Assembly: GCA_025929805.1 (NCBI GenBank)
Contig: JAICPP010000172.1
Location: forward strand, 1 to 7,076
Length of the DNA: 7,076 nt
Direction of reading: 5' to 3'
Source: Gemmatimonadales bacterium
Lineage (GTDB): Bacteria; Gemmatimonadota; Gemmatimonadetes; Gemmatimonadales; GWC2-71-9
A program made the position numbers and the translations under genes. The notes beneath the pieces were generated by a model. It was given only the letters and a program-made list of their open reading frames with translations, was not told where the DNA came from and made no database searches. Below, in pieces: positions 1-4,820 of this stretch (positions are counted from its first letter, which is position 1; each line of letters opens with the position of its first letter).

Positions 1-32
1 AGATCCACGTGGAGACCAAGGAGAGCGAGTAA
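1..32 (+). CDS. rplV: Large subunit ribosomal protein uL22 (L22), C-terminal end only
   Basis: Only the last ten or so codons are present. The frame closed by the TAA at 30-32 reads IHVETKESE then stop, with the first complete codon at 3-5. A C-terminus with a beta-strand of the type 'HIxVxxKE' is usual for uL22, and rplV directly precedes rpsC in bacterial S10 operons. The stop overlaps the rpsC start by one base (TAATG). The codons for K-E-S also form the SD of rpsC. The call rests mainly on gene order plus this short match. Everything upstream lies outside the window. Confidence 0.8.
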   Translation, partial: IHVETKESE

Positions 33-691
33 TGGGTCAGAAAACGCACCCGGTCGGGCTCCGGCTCGGCATCGTCAAGCAGTCGCTGTCGCGGTGGTTT
101 GCCACCAAGGACATGCCGGCGCTGCTCAAGGAAGACGAGCTGATCCGGAAATACCTGAAGCAGCGGCTGGGCCATGCCGCCATCTCCGAGGTTCACATCG
201 AGCGACGTCCGGGCAAGGTGACCATCACCGTGCACACCGGGCGGCCCGGAGTGGTGATCGGCAAGAGGGGCGCCGAGGTTGACAAGTTGCGGGACGAGTT
301 GGCGCAGCTCACCGGTAAGGAAGCCGCCATCAACGTCGAGGAGATCAAGCGCCCGGAACTCTCGGCGCAGTTGGTTGCCGACAACATCGCCCATCAGTTG
401 ACGCAGCGAATATCGTTTCGCCGGGCCATGAAGCGCGCGGTCCAAAGCGCCATGCGGATGGGGGCTCAGGGAATCAAGGTGCGAGCGGCCGGCCGGCTTG
501 GAGGTGCGGAGATCGCCCGGACCGAAGGCTATCACGAAGGACGGGTGCCGCTGCACACGCTCCGGGCCGAGATCGATTACGCGACCAGCACGGCCAAGAC
601 CACCTACGGTACCATCGGGATCAAGGTGTGGATCTTCAAGGGCGAGGTCATCGAGGACATGGCCGGCCGCACGTACAGCACGGGAGCTTAG
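32..691 (+). CDS. rpsC: Small subunit ribosomal protein uS3 (S3)
   Basis: uS3 sits on the 30S head at the mRNA entry side. The 219-residue product has the expected two-domain build. It opens with the usual MGQKTHPVGLRLG. A type II KH RNA-binding domain follows, with its GxxG loop as GKRG at residues 77-80. The C-terminal domain carries the signature GRLGGAEIARTE (about 154-165) and the blocks RVPLHTLRAEIDY (171-183) and TYGTIGIKVWIFKGE (191-205). Length is normal for bacteria. The start is fixed by AAGGAG at 18-23, inside the end of rplV, and by the family's invariant N-terminus. Stop TAG is at 689-691, and rplP begins three bases later, so the two are probably translationally coupled. Nothing unusual is seen. 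Confidence 0.98.
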   Translation: MGQKTHPVGLRLGIVKQSLSRWFATKDMPALLKEDELIRKYLKQRLGHAAISEVHIERRPGKVTITVHTGRPGVVIGKRGAEVDKLRDELAQLTGKEAAINVEEIKRPELSAQLVADNIAHQLTQRISFRRAMKRAVQSAMRMGAQGIKVRAAGRLGGAEIARTEGYHEGRVPLHTLRAEIDYATSTAKTTYGTIGIKVWIFKGEVIEDMAGRTYSTGA

Positions 692-694
692 GGC

Positions 695-1108
695 ATGCTG
701 GCGCCGAAGCGGATCAAGTTTCGCAAGCAGTTCAAGGGTCGGACGAAGGGGATCGCGGCCAGAGGGAACACGGTGGCCTTCGGCGAATTCGGGCTCATGA
801 GCCTGGAGCCGGGCTGGATCACCAACCGGCAGATCGAGGCCTCGCGTGTCGCCATGACTCGGGAGATGAAGCGCGGTGGGAAGGTGTGGATTCGAATTTT
901 TCCCGACAAGCCGATCACGAAGAAGCCGGCTGAAACCCGGATGGGTAAGGGAAAAGGAAATCCCGAGGGATGGGTCGCGGTAGTCAAGCCGGGGCGGGTG
1001 CTCTTTGAGGTGGAGGGGATCAGCCAGGATCTGGCCAAGAAGGCTTTGGCGCTCGCGTCGGCCAAGCTGCCGGTCAAGACGCGCTTTGTGAAGCGGGAGG
1101 AGGTCTAG
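695..1108 (+). CDS. rplP: Large subunit ribosomal protein uL16 (L16)
   Basis: uL16 is a late-assembling 50S protein near the peptidyl-transferase centre and the A-site tRNA. The 137-residue product is of normal length. It begins MLAPKRIKFRKQFKGR, the standard uL16 opening. The diagnostic central block TRMGKGKGNPEGWVAVVKPG spans residues 81-100. Arg82 appears to correspond to the arginine that is hydroxylated in E. coli uL16. Whether it is modified here cannot be read from DNA. GGGAG at 682-686, inside the end of rpsC, is a suitable SD eight bases before the ATG. The tail (KREEV) is written in DNA that is also the strong SD of rpmC. Confidence 0.98.
   Translation: MLAPKRIKFRKQFKGRTKGIAARGNTVAFGEFGLMSLEPGWITNRQIEASRVAMTREMKRGGKVWIRIFPDKPITKKPAETRMGKGKGNPEGWVAVVKPGRVLFEVEGISQDLAKKALALASAKLPVKTRFVKREEV
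1098..1104 (+). promoter_or_regulatory. Strong ribosome binding site deciding the GTG start of rpmC
   Basis: AGGAGGT lies seven bases before GTG 1112, inside the last codons of rplP. It is the longest SD match in the window. It supports the GTG over the in-frame ATG at 1136-1138 (residue 9), which lacks such a site. Confidence 0.85.
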
Positions 1109-1111
1109 TCC

Positions 1112-1327
1112 GTGAAGCCGAACGAACTGCGGGAAATGTCGGTGGAGGATCTTAGCTCCCGACTGGCCGAGCTGACGGAGGAGCGGTTCCGGCTCCGTTT
1201 CCGCTCCGCTACCGAATCGATCGAGAACCCTATGCGGTTCCGGGCCATCCGGCGAGAGATCGCGCGGATCAATACGATTTTGAAAGAGAAGTCCACAGTC
1301 GCCAGTCGCGAGTCGCCGGTCTCCTAA
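1112..1327 (+). CDS. rpmC: Large subunit ribosomal protein uL29 (L29)
   Basis: uL29 is a small two-helix protein near the 50S exit tunnel, where it helps form the docking site for nascent-chain factors. The 71-residue product starts MKPNELREMSVEDL and contains RFRLRFRSATESIENPMRFR (27-46) and RREIARINTIL (47-57), matching the family's helical hairpin. The start is GTG, the only non-ATG start here. It is chosen because MKPNELRE is the canonical N-terminus and a strong SD sits seven bases upstream. The family core ends around Lys60. Residues 63-71 (VASRESPVS) are encoded by the left arm of a heptamer inverted repeat, so the tail looks repeat-derived and is probably not part of the fold. Stop TAA (1325-1327) immediately follows the last left-arm unit. 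Confidence 0.96.
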   Translation: MKPNELREMSVEDLSSRLAELTEERFRLRFRSATESIENPMRFRAIRREIARINTILKEKSTVASRESPVS

Positions 1328-1379
1328 TCCGAGATTGTCGAAATGATCCGTGACGGACGACTGCCGACTCTTGACTGAA
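1297..1379. repeat. Heptamer-built inverted repeat 1 (rpmC-rpsQ junction)
   Basis: The left arm is four tandem 7-bp units of the form AGTCGCC/G at 1297, 1304, 1311 and 1318 (the last is GGTCTCC). The right arm is four units beginning GAC(T/G) at 1352, 1359, 1366 and 1373. Aligning 1296-1321 with the reverse complement of 1352-1377 gives 19 identities in 26, so long-range pairing is imperfect. A local fold also exists: 1317-1323 with 1331-1337, seven pairs including two G-U, with a 7-base loop. The left arm is coding (the rpmC tail). The last right unit touches the rpsQ SD (AAGGA, 1378-1382). There is no T-run, so it is not a standard terminator. Function is unknown. Confidence 0.75.
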
Positions 1380-1390
1380 GGAAAAGAAAC

Positions 1391-1660
1391 ATGGCCGAGC
1401 AGACCAAGCCGACTCGAACGCGCCGCACAGTACGCCAGGGAGTCGTGACCAGCGACAAGATGGAAAAGACCGTGATGGTCTCACTGATCCGGCGCTACGC
1501 CCACCCGGTGTACGGGAAGCAGGTTACCCGGACCAAGAAGGTGAAGGCGCGGAACGACCACGGCGCCAAGGCTGGCGACACGGTGCGGATCATGGAGACC
1601 AGGCCGCTGGCCAAGACGGTGTGTTGGCGGGTAACTGAAATAGTTGAGCGGGCGAAATAG
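1391..1660 (+). CDS. rpsQ: Small subunit ribosomal protein uS17 (S17)
   Basis: uS17 is an OB-fold primary binder of 16S rRNA in the 30S body. The 89-residue product has the family blocks RQGVVTSDKMEKTVMV (15-30), HPVYGKQVTRTKK (38-50), GDTVRIMETRPLAKT (62-76) and WRVTEIVERAK (79-89). A short Thr/Arg-rich lead of about 12 residues precedes the OB fold and is within normal variation. Cys78 sits where many relatives have Lys or Arg, a harmless-looking difference. The start ATG is preceded by AAGGA at 1378-1382 with an 8-base spacer. The gene is flanked on both sides by heptamer inverted repeats, so it is the only gene here isolated from both neighbours by non-coding DNA. Confidence 0.97.
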   Translation: MAEQTKPTRTRRTVRQGVVTSDKMEKTVMVSLIRRYAHPVYGKQVTRTKKVKARNDHGAKAGDTVRIMETRPLAKTVCWRVTEIVERAK

Positions 1661-1727
1661 AGTCGAGGGTCGAGGGTCTAGGATCAACGCCTAGACTCCA
1701 GACTCCAGACCTAGACTCTCGACGAGG
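1661..1727. repeat. Heptamer-built inverted repeat 2 (rpsQ-rplN junction)
   Basis: The repeat starts directly after the rpsQ stop. Left-arm units are AGTCGAG (1661), GGTCGAG (1668) and GGTCTAG (1675). Right-arm units start GAC at 1694, 1701, 1708, 1714 and 1721. One of these is six bases long, which breaks the phase. Two mutually exclusive hairpins use the same left arm. The local one pairs 1676-1682 with 1690-1696 (seven perfect pairs, 7-base loop). The distal one pairs 1669-1681 with 1711-1723 (13 pairs, one G-U). The distal stem ends one base before GAGG (1724-1727), the probable rplN SD, which lies inside the final unit. No T-run follows, so intrinsic termination is unlikely. Confidence 0.8.
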
Positions 1728-1732
1728 CAAAC

Positions 1733-2101
1733 ATGGTTCAACAAGAATCGATTCTCCGCATCGCCGACAACTCGGGGGCCCGGCGGGCACTGGTCATCCG
1801 GGTGCTCGGCGGCAGCAAGCGGCGGTATGCCGGCCTAGGCGATACGGTGGTGGTCGCCATCAAGGACGCTATCCCGACCGGACAGGTGAAGAAGGGCGAC
1901 GTGGCCAAGGCGGTGATCGTCCGTACGGCCAAGGAGACTCGGCGGAAGGATGGCTCTTACATCCGGTTCGACGAGAACGCGGCGGTGCTCATCAACGACG
2001 CGGGTGAGCCTCGCGCGACCCGCATCTTCGGTCCGGTGGCAAGGGAGCTTCGGGAGAAGCGGTACATGAAGATCGTTTCACTCGCGCCGGAGGTGCTCTA
2101 G
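1733..2101 (+). CDS. rplN: Large subunit ribosomal protein uL14 (L14)
   Basis: uL14 is a compact beta-barrel 50S protein at the subunit interface. It contacts 16S rRNA helix 14 and is the usual docking site for RsfS. The 122-residue product is exactly the usual length. It carries MVQQESILRIADNSGAR (1-17), VIRVLGGSKRRYAGLGD (21-37), the KKGDVAKAVIVRT block (53-65), the signature RKDGSYIRFDENAAVLI (71-87), and GEPRATRIFGPVARELR (91-107). The start ATG is set by the conserved N-terminus. Its SD is modest (GAGG 1724-1727, five-base spacer) and is made from the last unit of the preceding repeat. The gene ends one base before rplX. Confidence 0.98.
   Translation: MVQQESILRIADNSGARRALVIRVLGGSKRRYAGLGDTVVVAIKDAIPTGQVKKGDVAKAVIVRTAKETRRKDGSYIRFDENAAVLINDAGEPRATRIFGPVARELREKRYMKIVSLAPEVL
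2089..2094 (+). promoter_or_regulatory. Ribosome binding site favouring the long rplX start
   Basis: GGAGGT lies eight bases upstream of ATG 2103, within the last codons of rplN. The internal ATGs at 2136 and 2160 would give the more usual uL24 length but have no comparable site. Confidence 0.8.
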
Positions 2102-2102
2102 C

Positions 2103-2483
2103 ATGAAGCCACTCGTGTTCAAGAAGGCCAAGCGGATGCGCAACCAGGCACCGGCGCGGATGCGACTGCACATCACCAAGGGGGACACCGTCCAGGTCAT
2201 TTCGGGCGAGGATAAGGGCAAGCGGGGCCGGGTGCTTCGGGTCCATCCCAAGACCGGACGAGTGACGATCGAGGGTGTGAACGTGGTGAAGCGGCACCGC
2301 CGCGCCACCCAGACCGCGGAAGGCGGCATCGTGGAGTTCCCCGCGCCGATTCACCACTCGAAGGCGATGCTGATCGATCCCAAGAGCGGGGAGCCCACCC
2401 GGGTCCGTCGTCGCAGAGACGCCGATGGAACCGTCGAACGGATCGCGCTCAAGTCGGACCAGCCGATTCCCAGGAGTCGTTGA
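2103..2483 (+). CDS. rplX: Large subunit ribosomal protein uL24 (L24), slightly extended
   Basis: uL24 is an assembly initiator of the 50S subunit that binds the 5' part of 23S rRNA and lies near the tunnel exit. The 126-residue product contains the KOW motif: ITKGDTVQVISGEDKGKRGRV runs from about residue 24, followed by TGRVTIEGVNVVKRH (51-65). The conserved tail EGGIVEFPAPIHHSKAMLIDP (73-93) is also present. The usual family length is about 100-105. The excess is a basic 20-residue lead (MKPLVFKKAKRMRNQAPARM) and a short C-terminal tail. Met20 would give a textbook uL24 N-terminus, so a shorter protein cannot be excluded. The strong SD before ATG 2103 and the one-base gap to rplN favour the long form. 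Confidence 0.95.
   Translation: MKPLVFKKAKRMRNQAPARMRLHITKGDTVQVISGEDKGKRGRVLRVHPKTGRVTIEGVNVVKRHRRATQTAEGGIVEFPAPIHHSKAMLIDPKSGEPTRVRRRRDADGTVERIALKSDQPIPRSR
2472..2476 (+). promoter_or_regulatory. Ribosome binding site deciding the rplE start
   Basis: AGGAG lies in the last codons of rplX, nine bases before ATG 2486. It is only three bases from an in-frame TTG at 2480, too close to serve it, so ATG 2486 is the better start. Confidence 0.75.
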
Positions 2484-2485
2484 CC

Positions 2486-3208
2486 ATGGCGGAAGGAACC
2501 AAAGAGGGCGGGAAGGGCGGCAAAGGCGCAAAGGGCGGAACCGCCACTGCTCCGGCCAAGGGTGGACCGCAACCGGCCAGCCAGGGCAAGGGGAAGGACA
2601 AGGCACCCGCCGGGGCAGTGGACCACACGCCCAAGGCGGCCGAAGGAACACCTCGGCTGCAGGAGTACTACGAGAAGACGGTCCGGCCGCGACTGGCCAA
2701 GGAGTTCGGTCTCGGGAACCCGAATCAGGTGCCCCGTCTGGTCAAGATCGTGCTCAACGTGGGCATGGGGGACGCCTCAAAGAACCCCAAGCAGCTCGAG
2801 GCTGCGGTCGAGGAGCTGGGGCTGATCACCGGACAAAAAGCCGTGGTCACCCGGGCCAAGAAGGCAATTGCAAACTTCGGACTGCGGGCCGGAATGCCGG
2901 TGGGGGCCACGGTGACGGTTCGGGGAGCGCGGATGTACGAGTTCCTCGATCGTTTCATCAACCTGGCGGTGCCCCGAATTCGCGACTTCCGAGGATTGCC
3001 CAGCCGGAGCTTCGATGGCCGGGGCAATTACACCTTCGGAATCAAGGAACAGATGATCTTCCCCGAGATCGACTTCGATCGGGTCGAAAAGATTCACGGG
3101 ATGGACATCACGCTGGTTACCTCGGCCGACCGCGATGATCTGGCCATGGGGTTGCTTCGAGAGCTGGGGTGGCCGTTCAGGGGTGAGACCCCACAGCGGG
3201 TGGCGTGA
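2486..3208 (+). CDS. rplE: Large subunit ribosomal protein uL5 (L5) with a long low-complexity N-terminal tail
   Basis: uL5 binds 5S rRNA in the central protuberance, together with uL18, and contacts P-site tRNA and the 30S head. From ATG 2486 the product has 240 residues against about 180 in the family. The core begins near residue 57 (RLQEYYEKTVRPRLAKEFG). It then shows QVPRLVKIVLNVGMGDA (81-97), ITGQKAVVTRAKKAIANFGLR (114-134, the 5S-contacting region), RIRDFRGL (164-171), SFDGRGNYTFGIKEQMIFPEI (175-195) and the family ending MDITLVTSA (206-214). Residues 1-56 are Gly/Lys/Ala/Pro-rich, without hydrophobic stretches, and probably disordered. Part of the tail (8-19) is a GGK-type repeat. The stop TGA (3206-3208) lies inside the first unit of a heptamer repeat, which suggests the repeat reshaped the gene's end. 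Confidence 0.97.
   Translation: MAEGTKEGGKGGKGAKGGTATAPAKGGPQPASQGKGKDKAPAGAVDHTPKAAEGTPRLQEYYEKTVRPRLAKEFGLGNPNQVPRLVKIVLNVGMGDASKNPKQLEAAVEELGLITGQKAVVTRAKKAIANFGLRAGMPVGATVTVRGARMYEFLDRFINLAVPRIRDFRGLPSRSFDGRGNYTFGIKEQMIFPEIDFDRVEKIHGMDITLVTSADRDDLAMGLLRELGWPFRGETPQRVA
2507..2542 (+). repeat. Four degenerate 9-bp units in the rplE tail
   Basis: Units start at 2507, 2516, 2525 and 2534, with consensus GGCGGNAAG. They encode Gly-Gly-Lys, Gly-Gly-Lys, Gly-Ala-Lys and Gly-Gly-Thr. Because the period is a multiple of three, slippage here would lengthen or shorten the uL5 tail without shifting the frame. Confidence 0.65.
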
Positions 3209-3287
3209 AGAGTGAAATGTGAAAAGTGAAAGGGAGTCTACTCCGCACTTTTCGCGTCCTTCTCACTCTTCACTTTTCACGTTTCAC
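3205..3287. repeat. Heptamer-built inverted repeat 3 (rplE-rpsN junction)
   Basis: The left arm is four tandem units of consensus GTGAARN starting at 3205, 3212, 3219 and 3226. The right arm is four complementary units starting at 3260, 3267, 3274 and 3281. Bases 3212-3230 pair with 3269-3287 over 19 positions (18 Watson-Crick, one G-U), the strongest stem in the window. A competing local hairpin uses the same left arm: 3219-3228 with 3246-3255 (ten pairs, one G-U), capped by GGAG/CTCC at 3233-3236 and 3241-3244. The rplE stop codon is inside the first left unit. No T-run follows, so it is not a standard terminator. Function is unknown. Confidence 0.85.
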
Positions 3288-3293
3288 GCAGTT

Positions 3294-3298
3294 GAGGG
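3294..3298 (+). promoter_or_regulatory. Ribosome binding site deciding the rpsN start
   Basis: GAGGG stands five bases before ATG 3304 and only two before the adjacent ATG 3301. The spacing favours 3304. An upstream in-frame GTG at 3226 lies in the repeat and would add residues with no family match. Confidence 0.7.
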
Positions 3299-3303
3299 AC
3301 ATG

Positions 3304-3489
3304 ATGGCAAAAACAGCATGGATTGAACGAGCAAAACGCACACCGAAGTTCAAGGTACGCACGGTACGCCGCTGCCAGCGCTGCGGTCGTTCCCGGGCAG
3401 TGCTGCGGAAGTTCGGTCTCTGCCGCATCTGTGTCCGTGAGCTCGCCCTGAAGGGGGAAATCCCAGGCGTGCGCAAGGCCAGCTGGTAA
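3304..3489 (+). CDS. rpsN: Small subunit ribosomal protein uS14, short zinc-binding form (S14 type Z)
   Basis: uS14 is a late-assembling protein of the 30S head. The 61-residue product is the standard length of the zinc-binding (C+) paralogue rather than the roughly 100-residue zinc-free form. It reads MAKTAWIERAKRTPKFKVR at the start and closes with ELALKGEIPGVRKASW. The zinc ribbon is intact: Cys24-x2-Cys27 and Cys40-x2-Cys43. The start is taken at the second of two tandem ATGs from SD spacing and the family N-terminus (MAKT). Using the first would add only one Met. Organisms with only this form depend on zinc for it. Whether a zinc-free copy exists elsewhere cannot be told from this window. 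Confidence 0.97.
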   Translation: MAKTAWIERAKRTPKFKVRTVRRCQRCGRSRAVLRKFGLCRICVRELALKGEIPGVRKASW

Positions 3490-3502
3490 GGAAAACGAGA
3501 GT

Positions 3503-3898
3503 ATGAATCTGACTGATCCCGTTGCGGACATGCTGACCCGCATCCGGAATGCCTGCTCGGCGGGTCACCGGCGCGTGGATATGCCGGTGTCCAAGCTGAA
3601 GAGCGAGGTTGCCCGGTTGCTGCGAGATAACCACTACATCGCGGACTTCAAGATCCTGGATGACGGTGCGCACGGAGTGCTGCGGCTCTACCTCAAGTAC
3701 CACAACGAGACGCCGGTGATCCGCGAACTTCGCCGTGTTTCGACTCCCGGGCTCCGGCGCTATGTCAAATGTCGGGAACTGCCCCGGGTGAAGAACGGGC
3801 TCGGCATGGCGATCGTGTCCACTCCGCGCGGCCTGATGAGCGATCGTGAGGCCCGGAGCGCGAATCTGGGCGGCGAGCTGCTCGCCGTCGTCTGGTAG
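3503..3898 (+). CDS. rpsH: Small subunit ribosomal protein uS8 (S8)
   Basis: uS8 is a primary 16S rRNA binder in the central domain (helix 21). In E. coli it is also the translational repressor of the spc operon. The 131-residue product is of normal length. It starts NLTDPVADMLTRIRNA and shows MPVSKLKSEVARLL (27-40). The C-terminal RNA-binding block VSTPRGLMSDREARSANLGGELLAVVW (105-131) carries the hallmark STPRGLMSDREA. The final segment reads LLAVVW where many relatives have a Cys in the second position after LL. AAGGA at 3488-3492, overlapping the rpsN stop, is the likely SD with a 10-base spacer. I could not recognise an E. coli-like S8 target site in the mRNA near rplE. Confidence 0.98.
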   Translation: MNLTDPVADMLTRIRNACSAGHRRVDMPVSKLKSEVARLLRDNHYIADFKILDDGAHGVLRLYLKYHNETPVIRELRRVSTPGLRRYVKCRELPRVKNGLGMAIVSTPRGLMSDREARSANLGGELLAVVW

Positions 3899-3906
3899 GA
3901 GGGGGC

Positions 3907-4446
3907 ATGTCTCGAATCGGCAAGAAGCCCGTCGTGGTGCCCAAGGGCGTGACAGTGCAGTTGCAGGGAAACACCGTCGCGGTCAAAGGCCCCCGCGGTG
4001 AGCTGCGGCGCGCCTTGCACCCGGAAATGCAGATCGCACTCGCCAACGATCAGTTCACGGTGGCGCGGCCCAGTGAAGAGAAGCGCCACAAGGCGCTGCA
4101 TGGGCTGACCCGTACCCTGGTGCAGAACATGGTCGACGGAGTGTCCAAGGGCTTCAGCAAGAGCCTCGAGATCCAGGGCGTGGGCTACAAGGCCGAAGCC
4201 AAGGCTTACGGGGTCAACCTGATTGTTGGCTACTCCCATCCGGTCAAGTACGAGGCGCCCAAGGGGATCAAGATCTCGGTGGACAACAACGTCCTGGTGA
4301 AGGTGGAAGGCGCGGACAAGGAGTTGGTGGGTCAGGTGGCGGCGGAGCTCAGAGCGGTACGCCCCCCCGAGCCGTACAAGGGCAAGGGGATCCGGTACGT
4401 GGGCGAGCAGGTCCGCCGCAAGGCTGGCAAGACAGGAGCCAAGTAA
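3907..4446 (+). CDS. rplF: Large subunit ribosomal protein uL6 (L6)
   Basis: uL6 sits at the base of the 50S L7/L12 stalk near the sarcin-ricin loop and supports GTPase factor binding. The 179-residue product has the two tandem alpha/beta domains of the family. The first runs from SRIGKKPVVVPKGV (2-15) through VKGPRGEL (26-33). The second begins near GVSKGFSKSLEIQGVGYKA (78-96). The signature RPPEPYKGKGIRYVGEQVRRKAGK is at 152-175. AGGAGG (3897-3902) overlaps the rpsH stop TAG and precedes the ATG by four bases. Length and termini are typical. Nothing unusual is seen. Confidence 0.98.
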   Translation: MSRIGKKPVVVPKGVTVQLQGNTVAVKGPRGELRRALHPEMQIALANDQFTVARPSEEKRHKALHGLTRTLVQNMVDGVSKGFSKSLEIQGVGYKAEAKAYGVNLIVGYSHPVKYEAPKGIKISVDNNVLVKVEGADKELVGQVAAELRAVRPPEPYKGKGIRYVGEQVRRKAGKTGAK

Positions 4447-4448
4447 TC

Positions 4449-4820
4449 ATGCGGACCATTCACGGGCCCAAGACGCGCGCACAGCTCCGCTATCGCCGGC
4501 ACCTTCGAGTGCGGCGCAAGGTCAGCGGCACGGCGGAACGCCCCCGTTTGGTCGTGTACCGCTCATTGAAGCACATCTATGCCCAACTGGTGAACGACGA
4601 ACTTGGCGTCACCATTCTCGGGGTCAGCGATGTGAGCGAGGGCCATCAAGTCGATGGCGCCGGCAAGGTAGGTCGAGCAAAAGGCACCGGGAAGCTGCTG
4701 GCGGAAAAGGCTAAGGCGGCGGGGATCGGTAAAGTCGTGTTTGATCGAGCAGGCTATCGTTACCATGGTCGCGTGCAGGCCGTCGCCGACGGTGCACGTG
4801 AAGGCGGATTGGAGTTCTAG
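4449..4820 (+). CDS. rplR: Large subunit ribosomal protein uL18 (L18)
   Basis: uL18 binds 5S rRNA and, with uL5, builds the 5S particle of the central protuberance. The 123-residue product has the basic N-terminal arm (RAQLRYRRHLRVRRKVSGTAERPRL, about 10-34), the strand VVYRSLKHIYAQLVND (35-50), and the C-terminal signature VVFDRAGYRYHGRVQAVADGAREGGLEF (96-123). Length is normal. It starts two bases after the rplF stop, with AGGAG at 4434-4438 as SD. Its stop TAG directly abuts the ATG of rpsE, so the two are very likely translationally coupled. Confidence 0.98.
   Translation: MRTIHGPKTRAQLRYRRHLRVRRKVSGTAERPRLVVYRSLKHIYAQLVNDELGVTILGVSDVSEGHQVDGAGKVGRAKGTGKLLAEKAKAAGIGKVVFDRAGYRYHGRVQAVADGAREGGLEF

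Noticed and set aside
1371..1376. TTGACT as a -35 promoter box before rpsQ
   Set aside because: It is a repeat unit of the right arm, and no -10-like sequence lies at a proper distance downstream.
1297..1379. CRISPR array made of the short repeats
   Set aside because: Units are seven bases, contiguous and arranged as inverted arms. There are no spacers and no cas genes.
1992..2651. Minus-strand 219-residue open frame across rplN, rplX and rplE
   Set aside because: It spans three real genes and their junctions, with Pro/Arg/Leu-rich composition typical of antisense frames and no motif.
3205..3290. Intrinsic terminator between rplE and rpsN
   Set aside because: The stem is long, but the sequence after it (GCAGTTGAGG) has no T-run, and rpsN with the rest of the operon follows directly.
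3226..3303. N-terminal extension of uS14 from GTG 3226
   Set aside because: The added residues come from the repeat DNA and have no family match. The SD and the 61-residue family length support ATG 3304.
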